Below are positions 1-6,848 of a stretch of 11,025 nucleotides of DNA, piece after piece (position 1 is the stretch's first letter; each line of letters starts with the position of its first letter). Origin of the DNA: Methanosarcinales archaeon ex4572_44 (GTDB lineage: Archaea > Halobacteriota > Methanosarcinia > Methanosarcinales > EX4572-44). The translations under genes and the position numbers were made by a program. Under the pieces are notes generated by a model. It did not search any database and was not told the origin of the DNA. It worked only from the letters and a program-made list of their open reading frames with translations. Location: NCBI GenBank assembly GCA_002254825.2, contig NJEL02000014.1, positions 1 through 11,025 on the forward strand. The letters run 5' to 3'.

Positions 1-896
1 GCAAGAACAGAACCATAAAGCATAGCTATTACAGATACCCAGCAGAGAATATCGAAGATTGGAAGGTACATCGTTATGAATTTTAGTGTGAAGACAGAGA
101 ATGTGACCCGTATGAATGCGTACGTTGAGACTGCAACGATGATACCTGATAGCATTGCGCTTATCTCTGCAGGTGCAAACGCATGTGCATCAGGCAGCCA
201 TGTGTGAAGTGGGAATAACGCCATTTTTATTGCAAGTCCAACGATAAAGAAGACGAATGCTGCCTGAACCACTTTATTCTCATACAATAGTGGCAGTAGA
301 ACTGATAGGTCATGCATGTTCAAGGAGCCTGTTACTGAGTACAGGAAACCTACTCCTAGAAGGAAGAAACAGGCGCCGATAGAGCCCATCACAAGATATG
401 TGAAGCTTGCTTTCAGTGCTATCTTGCCTCTTGATGCTATCAGGGCGTACGAGGATATGGACATGATCTCGATAAACACAAACATGTTGAATATATCGCC
501 AGTTACAACGACACCACAGAGTCCTGCAATTAAGAGCTGGTAAGCCGTGTAGAAAGAGACGAGTTTTCTTGGCAGTTCGTGTTCGATGTTTCTCTTTGAG
601 TATATAACACATACTAAGCCTAAAAAGAGCAGTGTAGCAAGCATGTATGCGCTCATTGGATCTATTACGTATTCTATGCCCCATGGTGGCATCCATCCGC
701 CAAGCCAGTAGTGTATTGTCCCGATAGTGAGGACATGATTCAGGACAAAGATGGACATTACGAACTGAACAAGAACTGTTACAATGGAGATATAACATGC
801 GAGCTTCTCGTTCAGCCATCCGAGAATCAGGATGGTGAATGCAGAAAGCAGTGATATTACAACGATAAGTAGGGGGAATTGTTCAATGCTTAACAT
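1..896 (-). CDS. mrpD: Mrp-type cation/proton antiporter subunit D (3' end outside window)
   Basis: Proton-pumping antiporter subunit of the Mrp/Mbh/complex I (NuoL/M/N) family, an integral membrane protein. The visible 298 residues are a run of hydrophobic helices. They carry the family's key charged residues: a Glu at 143 in FIEIMSISSYAL (the conserved TM5 glutamate) and a Lys at 224 in GLAIKMALFPLHTWLPDAH (the conserved TM7 lysine), followed by HTWLPDAHAFAP at 231-242. The start at 896 is firm: in-frame stops lie just upstream, and a GAGAGAGGT-like ribosome site precedes the ATG. It is the last visible gene of the operon, 36 bases after mrpC. The reading frame is open to the left edge, so the C-terminal helices (family members are usually about 480-500 residues) are outside. 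It could equally be an MbhH-type subunit of a hydrogenase-linked complex; the family call itself is secure. Confidence 0.93.
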   Translation of the reverse strand, partial: MLSIEQFPLLIVVISLLSAFTILILGWLNEKLACYISIVTVLVQFVMSIFVLNHVLTIGTIHYWLGGWMPPWGIEYVIDPMSAYMLATLLFLGLVCVIYSKRNIEHELPRKLVSFYTAYQLLIAGLCGVVVTGDIFNMFVFIEIMSISSYALIASRGKIALKASFTYLVMGSIGACFFLLGVGFLYSVTGSLNMHDLSVLLPLLYENKVVQAAFVFFIVGLAIKMALFPLHTWLPDAHAFAPAEISAMLSGIIVAVSTYAFIRVTFSVFTLKFITMYLPIFDILCWVSVIAMLYGSVL

Positions 897-932
897 TGGC
901 TATTATCTACCTCTCTCTTGTTTTATTTGGAT

Positions 933-1319
933 TTACTGGCACGATGTTCCCCGCTCCCGCTCTATCTTCAGTATCTCTTCTTCTTCTATTGTGCCGTATT
1001 CTTCATATATTCGTATTATCAGGGCAAGTGCAACTGCAAGAGTTGCTACTGCCACAACAATTGCTGTGAGAATCAGGACGTGTGGCAGCGGGTTCACATA
1101 AATGTATCCTTTGCCTATTATTTCTTCACTCACAATTGGTGCTGTCCCACCACTAATATCACCGAGGGATATGTAGAAGAGGAATATGGCAGTCTGGAAA
1201 ATGCTTAAGCCTATGACTTTCTTTATCAGATTGTCCTTTGCAATCATTGCATAGAAGCCGATTAACATAAGAATTATAAAAGTCCAATAATTATATTTTG
1301 CAAGTATTAAGTCTATCAT
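933..1319 (-). CDS. mrpC: Mrp-type antiporter subunit C (NuoK-like)
   Basis: Small membrane subunit of the antiporter, homologous to NuoK of complex I and MbhG of membrane-bound hydrogenase. The 128 residues show three hydrophobic segments (about 12-30, 34-52 and 80-103). The family signature YVNPLPHVLILTAIVVAVA at 76-94 corresponds to the usual D-P-L-P-x-A-L-x-L-T-A-I-V motif. A charged tail follows the last helix (EEYGTIEEEEILKIERERG). The start at 1319 lies two bases after the mrpB stop. The purine-rich codons that end mrpB (Glu-Gly-Gly-Gly-Glu) supply a very strong ribosome site, so translation is probably coupled. MrpC is typically about 110-115 residues; the extra length here is the charged tail. 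Confidence 0.93.
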   Translation of the reverse strand: MIDLILAKYNYWTFIILMLIGFYAMIAKDNLIKKVIGLSIFQTAIFLFYISLGDISGGTAPIVSEEIIGKGYIYVNPLPHVLILTAIVVAVATLAVALALIIRIYEEYGTIEEEEILKIERERGTSCQ

Positions 1320-1321
1320 TG

Positions 1322-1792
1322 CTACTCCCCCCCTCCTTCTTCACTTCTTCCCCATGCAAGGTCAAAGAATATAGATGTGATCGCTGCCATCACCGTTATT
1401 CCAATCCCTATCTCCACAAAATCCATACACAAAGCCCTGTTCTCCGCAAAATGACTTGTTAATGGAACAAAACCATAATTAAGATACTGAACAGCTCCAA
1501 GAGTGAAGATTAAGCACAACACCCCAACACCAGCAAAGATATACACTCCCAAACTGGTTAAAACAGCAAGTTTAGCCTCTGAAACTCTTTTTCCTGCTTT
1601 ACCAATACCAAAAGCAATTATGAACAGAACAAAAGAACTACCAAATATAACCCCTCCCTGGAATCCTCCACCAGGTCCACCTGCTCCATGAATTATCACA
1701 TAGAGTGCAAAGAGCTGAATAAACGGTATCATCAGTCTCGATATCGTCTCTACCACGACATCTCGCTCATGCGGCCTCTCTTTCTCTTTCAA
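1322..1792 (-). CDS. mrpB: Mrp-type antiporter subunit B (MnhB domain), probable TTG start
   Basis: MnhB/MbhF-family membrane subunit of the antiporter. The diagnostic motif HGAGGPGGGFQGGVI lies at residues 35-49 (numbered from the TTG), right after the first helix (LMIPFIQLFALYVII). It matches the family pattern H-x4-PGGGFQGG. At least three further hydrophobic segments follow. Start choice: an ATG exists at 1834 (170 residues) but has no well-placed ribosome site and would overlap the previous gene by 46 bases. A TTG at 1792 gives 156 residues and forms a TTGA overlap with the preceding stop (1789-1791). GAGGAGG ends 11 bases before it, and its protein start (KEKERPHERDVVVETISRLMIP) fits the usual family N-terminus. 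The family call is firm; the TTG start is an inference. Confidence 0.9.
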   Translation of the reverse strand: MKEKERPHERDVVVETISRLMIPFIQLFALYVIIHGAGGPGGGFQGGVIFGSSFVLFIIAFGIGKAGKRVSEAKLAVLTSLGVYIFAGVGVLCLIFTLGAVQYLNYGFVPLTSHFAENRALCMDFVEIGIGITVMAAITSIFFDLAWGRSEEGGGE

Positions 1793-2604
1793 AGCCTGCT
1801 TCGCCTCCTCAACAATAATATAACCGAGATACATGCAGTAAATATGACCGTCTCCTCACCGAGGGTATCATAGCCCCTATAATCGGCAAGAATATACGTC
1901 ACCATATTTGGAACTTCTGTCTCATGACGACCCTCTTCTATATATCTCACGATAGGCGCATATCGGTAAACATCAATCCTCTCACCCTCCTTTTTGATAA
2001 AATAATACTTCTGTTCCTTAGGATAATAATGGTTCTCTTCTGGAACAACAATTCCATCCCACTTAGAGTGCCCCACTGCTTTAATCTCTACAGGTAGTTC
2101 ATCCCCTCTAAAACCTCTCGCACTAAGTTCGCCAAGCAACCTATCTGGAACAATGCCCTGATTCAAACCATTTTCCAAACCATCAGCATCAAGGCTGAAC
2201 AACTTCACATGCCTATTAGGGGAAGAGTACGGGTCTCCAAACGCAGGAATGTCATCTGCCACATACATGAAAAGAGCACCCAGGATAATGATAAAAATGA
2301 GCGCCATGCCCGGCAGCATTTTCTTTCTACCAGCTGCTTTATCTCTTGCTTTATCTCTTACATCTTTTTCCCTTCTAACAGTCCGGGATAGTGCTGCAAT
2401 CAGAAAAGCTGTCGACGCACCAGCACCAACAGCAGCTTCTGTAAAGCCTACATCAACCGAATGCATCTCTACCCAGACCATCGCCATCAGAAAACTGTAA
2501 GCACTGAGCAGCATTGTTGCTATCAAAAGATCTTTAACAACTATCGTTGCTACCGCAAGTAACACAATGAAGAATAATAAGGCAAGGTCAATAGAAGGTA
2601 TCAT
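1789..2604 (-). CDS. MrpA C-terminal-like antiporter subunit: fused MbhD (DUF4040) and MbhE domains with an internal insertion
   Basis: Membrane protein of 271 residues matching the C-terminal part of MrpA, which in Mbh-type complexes is made as two small subunits, D and E. Residues 1-76 are the MbhD/DUF4040 part: three helices with VEMHSVDVGFTEAAVGAGASTAFLIA around 45-70. A charged linker (77-95) leads to the MbhE part: one helix (97-116), then PAFGDPYSSPNRHV at 120-133. The conserved ending VPNMVTYILADYRGYDTLGEETVIFTACISVILLL is at 231-265. Between 134 and about 218 lies a hydrophilic stretch that ordinary MbhE proteins, as I know them, lack: there the SPN-x-HV segment runs almost directly into Y-IEEG-x-ETGxPN. 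It ends in RRRSRL and shares four bases with mrpB. It starts nine bases after mrpE, whose last codons provide the ribosome site. Confidence 0.88.
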   Translation of the reverse strand: MIPSIDLALLFFIVLLAVATIVVKDLLIATMLLSAYSFLMAMVWVEMHSVDVGFTEAAVGAGASTAFLIAALSRTVRREKDVRDKARDKAAGRKKMLPGMALIFIIILGALFMYVADDIPAFGDPYSSPNRHVKLFSLDADGLENGLNQGIVPDRLLGELSARGFRGDELPVEIKAVGHSKWDGIVVPEENHYYPKEQKYYFIKKEGERIDVYRYAPIVRYIEEGRHETEVPNMVTYILADYRGYDTLGEETVIFTACISVILLLRRRSRL

Positions 2605-2613
2605 CTTTAGTCA

Positions 2614-3114
2614 TCACCACTCCATGTAGGCATCAGCCACTTTCTGCTGCATCGTCCCATCCACGGTCAGTGCCTCAGCAGGCTCCTTTGCAACAGCATG
2701 CACCCAGAACCTACCATTCTTTATACCTATTGTTATCGTTCCAGGAGTTAGAGTGATGGAATTGGCCAGTGTAACAAGAGCAAAATCACTCCTCAACGTG
2801 GTATCAAACTCTATTATAAGCGGATCTATCGGCATCTTCGGATGCAGCACACGATATGCAACATCGAGATTTGCAAGCACTATCTGCCAGAGCTCCCACG
2901 GAATATACATAAGAACTCTGAAAGACCTGACAATCGTTTTATTCCTCTTCCCCACAACGAGCAGGTCATGAGAGATCACTGCAACAATCAGACTGCATAA
3001 CACACCAGCAGTGAGATGTAACGCGTCAAAAATACCAGACAAAAGAAGCCAGAAGAGAAACATGACGCAGAAAGTCAAGATCATCCTGAAACCCTTTCCT
3101 TCATTTTCAGTCAT
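2614..3114 (-). CDS. mrpE: Mrp-type antiporter subunit E
   Basis: MnhE/MbhA-family subunit, needed for assembly and activity of Mrp antiporters. The protein has 166 residues. Two N-terminal helices (about 11-27 and 32-49) are followed by an amphipathic segment, IPWELWQIVLANLDVAYRVL (71-90). The strongest family signature is LANSITLTPGTITIGI at 116-131, then a soluble C-terminal domain (FWVHAVAKEPAEAL). The start at 3114 forms a 4-base ATGA overlap with the stop of mrpG, the standard sign of coupled translation, and is preferred over the second Met at residue 11. Length is normal for the family. Its place between mrpG and the MbhD/E fusion supports membership of one multi-subunit complex. Confidence 0.94.
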   Translation of the reverse strand: MTENEGKGFRMILTFCVMFLFWLLLSGIFDALHLTAGVLCSLIVAVISHDLLVVGKRNKTIVRSFRVLMYIPWELWQIVLANLDVAYRVLHPKMPIDPLIIEFDTTLRSDFALVTLANSITLTPGTITIGIKNGRFWVHAVAKEPAEALTVDGTMQQKVADAYMEW

Positions 3115-3434
3115 CGTCTCTCATCTCCAAGCTTCCACGGCGCAACACCAGTTCTGTACGCCGCTTTCATCAGTGCATACGTAGCAGTCGGATTAGAAAT
3201 AAAAATGAACAAAATTAAAAAGAAGAGCTTCACACACACGAGAAGACTATCAGAATAATAAAACAAATGATATATTAACAAACCAAGAATTACAAGCCCC
3301 ACACCAAGAGTATCACATTTCCCAGTCGCATGCAGCCTCGTGTAAAAATCAGGAAACCTCAGTAACCCAATCGCCCCGACAAAGAGGAAGAATACGCCAA
3401 GAACCAAGACCAAAACCACAACTACCTCGAGCAT
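3111..3434 (-). CDS. mrpG: Mrp-type antiporter subunit G
   Basis: MnhG/MbhC-family small membrane subunit. The 107 residues contain the textbook signature GLLRFPDFYTRLHATGKCDTLG at 23-44, between the first and second hydrophobic helices. A third helix (about 67-81) and the ending SNPTATYALMKAAYRTG follow. It overlaps the end of mrpF by 13 bases (3422-3434). The ribosome site, a purine-rich GGAG/GGTGAGG tract, lies within the mrpF coding sequence. It shares four bases with mrpE at its 3' end. Nothing is missing relative to family length. In known complexes E, F and G pack together beside the antiporter subunits; the exact partner set here depends on genes outside the window. Confidence 0.95.
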   Translation of the reverse strand: MLEVVVVLVLVLGVFFLFVGAIGLLRFPDFYTRLHATGKCDTLGVGLVILGLLIYHLFYYSDSLLVCVKLFFLILFIFISNPTATYALMKAAYRTGVAPWKLGDERR

Positions 3435-3709
3435 ACCTCACCCCTCTCCAGATACTTTGCAAAGATCAGAGTGCCAATGAAGTTCAACATCGCATAAAGA
3501 AGCGCAATATCAAAGAACATAGGCCTTTCAAAATAATAGCCTATGAGAACCAAAAGAGCAATCGTCTTTGTCCCAATCACATTAACCGCAGCAACTACAT
3601 TAAATACTCCGGGCCCAACCACTGCCCGGTATATACATAACAATATCGTGACTGCAATCAACAGCCCTACTGCCAAGAATATCCTTTGGAACAATTCAAT
3701 CTCTATCAT
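3422..3709 (-). CDS. mrpF: Mrp-type antiporter subunit F (first gene of the operon)
   Basis: MnhF/MbhB-family subunit, 95 residues with three hydrophobic helices (about 8-27, 43-59 and 67-84). The family pattern is visible as CIYRAVVGPGVFNVVAAVNVIGTKT (25-49), the counterpart of R-x-x-x-GP-x3-DR-x-x-A-x-D, and FFDIALLYAMLNFIGT (65-80) with the conserved Asp at 67. At two places where many bacterial MrpF proteins have Asp this protein has Asn (36 and 43). Similar variants occur in archaeal hydrogenase-linked relatives, so this hints at, but does not prove, that type. It is the first gene of the operon: the next gene upstream on this strand, alaS, ends 282 bases away, and candidate promoter elements lie in that gap. 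Confidence 0.93.
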   Translation of the reverse strand: MIEIELFQRIFLAVGLLIAVTILLCIYRAVVGPGVFNVVAAVNVIGTKTIALLVLIGYYFERPMFFDIALLYAMLNFIGTLIFAKYLERGEVCSR

Positions 3710-3720
3710 TTTAACCTAAC

Positions 3721-3745
3721 TTCAATCAATTGTAGTTCAATCAAT
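3721..3745. repeat. Direct repeat ahead of mrpF (two perfect 10-base copies)
   Basis: TTCAATCAAT occurs at 3721-3730 and again at 3736-3745, a spacing of 15 bases. A partial third copy (TTCAATC) lies at 3695-3701, inside the first codons of mrpF. The pair sits between the candidate TATA box and the mrpF start, so it falls in or near the predicted leader. Closely spaced direct repeats in such a place could be regulator binding sites; the function is not known. Confidence 0.5.
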
Positions 3746-3785
3746 CTGGCATGGAAAACCTTTCAGACCAAACATCGCCTTTTGT

Positions 3786-3794
3786 GTTATAATG
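3786..3794 (-). promoter_or_regulatory. Candidate TATA box for the antiporter operon
   Basis: On the minus strand the sequence reads CATTATAAC, about 80 bases upstream of the mrpF start. Transcription would begin near 3760, leaving a leader of about 50 bases that contains the direct repeats. A second, better AT-rich box (TTTATAT, plus-strand 3951-3957) lies farther upstream and would give a leader of about 220 bases. I cannot choose between them from sequence alone. The rest of 3710-3991 shows no convincing gene, only a weak inverted repeat (GTTGTT at 3886-3891 with AACAAC at 3901-3906). Confidence 0.35.
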
Positions 3795-3950
3795 GAGATC
3801 CAAGATCCACATCACCCTTATTTCCTATTCAAACACCTGATAAGTCAGAATACTCTGTTCACAGCTTCAAACAACAAGTTTGACCGTTGTTAGGTTGCAG
3901 AACAACCAGCAAACACCAAACAGACTGACACCCCCATGATTGAAGTAGTG

Positions 3951-3957
3951 ATATAAA
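3951..3957 (-). promoter_or_regulatory. Second candidate TATA box in the alaS-mrpF gap
   Basis: Minus-strand TTTATAT (plus-strand ATATAAA) in a strongly AT-rich stretch is a good match to the archaeal TATA consensus. It could be a distal promoter for the antiporter operon. Because the element is nearly symmetrical in meaning, it could also drive a plus-strand transcript antisense to the end of alaS. No open frame supports the latter. Confidence 0.25.
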
Positions 3958-3971
3958 TAAGTTTTGAATTT

Positions 3972-3987
3972 TAGACTGCGTAGTCTA
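3972..3987 (-). terminator. Short hairpin just after alaS, possible terminator
   Basis: TAGACT (3972-3977) and AGTCTA (3982-3987) form a perfect 6-bp stem with a GCGT loop, five bases past the alaS stop codon. On the minus strand it is followed by AT-rich sequence rather than a clear T-run, so termination strength is doubtful. It could instead be an mRNA 3'-end stabiliser. Confidence 0.3.
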
Positions 3988-3991
3988 CCGT

Positions 3992-6751
3992 TCATGTGAG
4001 CATTTTTTTTATGATGTTTTTACTCTCTTGGAGTGCGGTGTCGATTTTTTCTGGATGTTTACCTCCTCCCTGTGCTATTTCGGGTTTGCCTCCGCCGCCT
4101 CCGCCGATGATTGGGCTTATTTGTTGGATGATTTTTCCTGCGTTAATTCCTCTTTTGATGGTGTCGTTGCTTGCCGATGCTACTATTTTGGTGCCTTTGT
4201 GGGGTGTTGCAAGTATTGCTACTGTTTTTGGGTGTTTTGCGAATTCTGATGCCATTTTGATCAGTTCGTTGATTTCGGCTGTTTCGATCTCTTTTGTGAT
4301 GACGTTCACGTTGTTGATCTGTGTGCTTTCTCTCAGGTCTGCTGTGACTCTGGCTTCTGCAAGTTCTTTTTGTAGCCGTTCGACCTCTTTTGTGAGTTGT
4401 TTCCATTCGTTGAAGAATCGTTGTGTTGTCTTTGGCAGGTGTTCTGGTGTGACGTGGAGTATGCTGCTTGCTTTCTGGAGTAGTTCTTCGCGCTCTTGGG
4501 TGGCTTTCACTGCTGCTTCTCCTGCTGCAAATTCGATTCGTTCTATGCCGTCTTGTATGCGTTCGTTTCGCAGGATCTTGATCTCGCCGATCTCGCCTGT
4601 GTGTTGTACGTGTGTGCCAGCGCAGGCTTCAACGTCGTCATCTGTTTTCACTACTCGGATCTTGCGACCTGTTGGGACTCCGCCCTGGTAGAGTGTAAAT
4701 CCGTATTGTTGTTCTGCAAGCGTTCGGTCCATCCACGTGGTTTCGATTGGTTTGTTTGCCATCACTTCCTGGTTTGCCAAGAGTTCTATCTGTCTGAGTT
4801 CGTCTGTGGTGATGCGTCTGTAATGCGTTATGTCGAGGCGTGCTCGCTCTGTGCTTTTCTGGGCGCCGGTCTGCCAGATGTGTCGTCCAAGAACCTTTTT
4901 TGCCGCTTCGTTCACGAGGTGTGTGGCGGTGTGGTGGCGGGCGTGTGCTCTTCGTCGTGTGAGATCTATCCTGCCAGTGACTCTGTTCCCTTCTTTGATT
5001 GTGTGTTCTGTATCTGTGATGTGCAGGATTACATCGTCTACTGTCTGGACATCGACCACGTTTACTGTGCGGTTGTCGGTTGTGAGGGTGCCATGGTCTG
5101 CTGGTTGGCCTCCGCCTTCTGGATAGAAGAGGGTTTTGTCAAGCACGATTCCTTCGTCGAGTACTCTTTGCACGGTTGCTTCGAATACTGATTCTGTGGG
5201 TTTTTCGTAGTATAGTTTCTCACTTGGGGGCAGTCCTGTGACGCTGATGGTTGTTTGTGGCGTTTCTTCTGGTTCGTTCTTGGTGTGTGACTCTGCGACG
5301 TAGGAGTAGAAGGTGTCTGAGAGGTTTACTCTGACACCAGCCTCTGATGCCACGTCTCTTGTTATTTCTGGTGGTATGCCATGGGTATCGTAGAGGTGGA
5401 GCAGTTCGGTTGGTGGTATGGCTTCACCTTTTTCCTTGTAGTGGTGTGCTATCTTCGTGATCAGGTGTCTGCCGCGGCTCAGTGTTTCGCGGTATTTCTC
5501 TTCTTCAAGTGTGAGTATCTCGCTTATGGTTTCGAAGCGCTCTCTGAACTCTGGGTAGTCTTTCAGGTCCTTGACCTGCATCTCTACAATATCTTGTAGA
5601 GGTGTCTTCAGCCCAATTTCGTACATCAGTCGCATGGTTCGGCGAAGAACGAGGCGTGCCAGGTAGCCTGCCTTAACATTTGAAGGGATGATTCCATCAC
5701 CGAGCATGAATGTGAGACACCTGGTATGATCTGCGATGGCGTATACAGCTTCCACGGGTTCCACAATCGACTGCAGCTTTTCAACCGTCACACCGATCTC
5801 TTCTGCAACCCGCTTCCGAAGATCAAGGAGTTTTGTCTCTCCGCTTATGTCCATGATGCCTGTATGCCTCGCACTTGCTGCAAAGATGCTCGCATGCTCG
5901 AAATCTTCGATCGAGTGCTCGACTCCTGCAAGACTCATGAGATCACTCACGACATCTGGGAAGATGGCATCATAGATCGTGGGTGTGCCGTTGGACGCCC
6001 AGACGAAACGCTCAAGACCATAACCAGTATCCACAATGTAGTTCTCCATCATCTCGTATCCTTCGCCCTTGATAGTTATCGGCCCGTCTCTCTTCTGGCG
6101 AAGGTTCATGAAGACGAGAGTTGCAAGTTCAAGCCCTCCGATGAGAACTTCCAGACAGGGTCCTGCATTGCCACCACCAGCCCACGGCGCCTCTTTATAA
6201 GTTATGGCAAGTGGGTCAGCGCCAAGTTCGTGCAGGAGACTGTCACAAGATTCAACGGTCTCTTCCTTCCAGTAAATCTCATCATCTACAGTGTTGAACG
6301 CATGGTGTGCCATCATCTCAAAAGTAGTGAGGTGCCGCCCGCTTCTACCAACCGCGTCAAGATCGCCGAGCCGAATACAGGGTTGAGAGATCGTCAGGGG
6401 ATTGGCTGGTGGCGGGACAAGCCCGGATGTCACAAAAGGCTGAAAATCAGCAATCGATGCAATAGTAAGATAAATATCATCCCGCCAACGTGCAACCACA
6501 GGATAACGGTCAACCCGCTGATGACCCCGTCTTTCAAAGAACCTGAGATATCTTTCACGCATCTCGCCTATCGAGAAATTCCCTTTAAAGACTGGTGAAC
6601 CTATAAAAGTGTACGAATCACAGGGCGCATCGCCACACGTCGAGCGTTCGCGATCCCGCGTCCAGAAGTGGTCGCCACATGTAATACATCTCTTCCGAAT
6701 GAAACCATTCTCTTTGAAATAATCAAGCTGATATTCATCCTCTGGCAACAT
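3992..6751 (-). CDS. alaS: Alanyl-tRNA synthetase, archaeal type
   Basis: Charges tRNA-Ala with alanine using ATP, in the cytoplasm, and hydrolyses mischarged Ser/Gly-tRNA-Ala. The 919 residues are full length for archaeal AlaRS. In order: the archaeal N-terminal zinc-binding extension (C22, C25, C39, C44 in CITCGDHFW...STCGDAPC); the class II catalytic core (FKGNFSIGEMRERYLRFF about 56-72, RHLTTFEMMAHHAF 139-152, APWAGGGNAGP 188-198, DTGYGLERFVW 241-251); a tRNA-recognition helical region; the editing domain with the zinc motif HTATH (607-611) and CAGTH (710-714); a coiled coil (about 775-805); and the C-Ala domain with a glycine run at 883-888 and AQGGGK at 893-898. The gene follows pan by 97 bases. 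Odd point: from about residue 400 onward the coding strand becomes markedly A+C rich, unlike the N-terminal half. Confidence 0.98.
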   Translation of the reverse strand: MLPEDEYQLDYFKENGFIRKRCITCGDHFWTRDRERSTCGDAPCDSYTFIGSPVFKGNFSIGEMRERYLRFFERRGHQRVDRYPVVARWRDDIYLTIASIADFQPFVTSGLVPPPANPLTISQPCIRLGDLDAVGRSGRHLTTFEMMAHHAFNTVDDEIYWKEETVESCDSLLHELGADPLAITYKEAPWAGGGNAGPCLEVLIGGLELATLVFMNLRQKRDGPITIKGEGYEMMENYIVDTGYGLERFVWASNGTPTIYDAIFPDVVSDLMSLAGVEHSIEDFEHASIFAASARHTGIMDISGETKLLDLRKRVAEEIGVTVEKLQSIVEPVEAVYAIADHTRCLTFMLGDGIIPSNVKAGYLARLVLRRTMRLMYEIGLKTPLQDIVEMQVKDLKDYPEFRERFETISEILTLEEEKYRETLSRGRHLITKIAHHYKEKGEAIPPTELLHLYDTHGIPPEITRDVASEAGVRVNLSDTFYSYVAESHTKNEPEETPQTTISVTGLPPSEKLYYEKPTESVFEATVQRVLDEGIVLDKTLFYPEGGGQPADHGTLTTDNRTVNVVDVQTVDDVILHITDTEHTIKEGNRVTGRIDLTRRRAHARHHTATHLVNEAAKKVLGRHIWQTGAQKSTERARLDITHYRRITTDELRQIELLANQEVMANKPIETTWMDRTLAEQQYGFTLYQGGVPTGRKIRVVKTDDDVEACAGTHVQHTGEIGEIKILRNERIQDGIERIEFAAGEAAVKATQEREELLQKASSILHVTPEHLPKTTQRFFNEWKQLTKEVERLQKELAEARVTADLRESTQINNVNVITKEIETAEINELIKMASEFAKHPKTVAILATPHKGTKIVASASNDTIKRGINAGKIIQQISPIIGGGGGGKPEIAQGGGKHPEKIDTALQESKNIIKKMLT

Positions 6752-6780
6752 GATCTCTCAACAGCCTCACGGCGGAATGT

Positions 6781-6788
6781 GATAAATA
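6781..6788 (-). promoter_or_regulatory. Candidate TATA box for alaS
   Basis: Minus-strand TATTTATC lies 30-37 bases upstream of the alaS ATG at 6751, which predicts a transcript with a very short leader. Only a weak GAGG/GAG-type ribosome site precedes the ATG. Another AT-rich element (minus-strand TATAAATAATATATA, about 6840-6854) overlaps the end of pan and could give a longer leader. Confidence 0.4.
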
Positions 6789-6848
6789 CCTACCCCTGAT
6801 CTGAAGTTATTTCCCTCAGATACCCCTTCGAATAGAAGTATATATTAT

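Noticed and set aside
310..819. Minus-strand ORF of 169 codons inside the mrpD region
   Set aside because: It is a different frame of the same stretch that encodes a clear MrpD sequence with its conserved Glu, Lys and HTWLPDAH motif; the ORF itself has low-complexity, Arg/His/Cys-rich composition.
3787..3793. TATAAT-like bacterial -10 box on the plus strand
   Set aside because: There is no -35 partner or downstream plus-strand gene, and the surroundings are archaeal; it is better read as a minus-strand TATA element.
4003..4010. Run of eight Ts as a plus-strand terminator
   Set aside because: It lies within the alaS coding sequence (Lys codons near the C-terminus), and no plus-strand transcript ends there.
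3996..5191. Two plus-strand ORFs of 231 codons opposite alaS
   Set aside because: They are antisense shadows: Cys/Ser/Phe-rich, without homology, and the minus strand encodes a full AlaRS across the region.
5726..6598. Plus-strand ORF of 290 codons opposite the alaS 5' half
   Set aside because: Its composition is that of an antisense frame, no ribosome site was seen, and AlaRS motifs are intact on the other strand.
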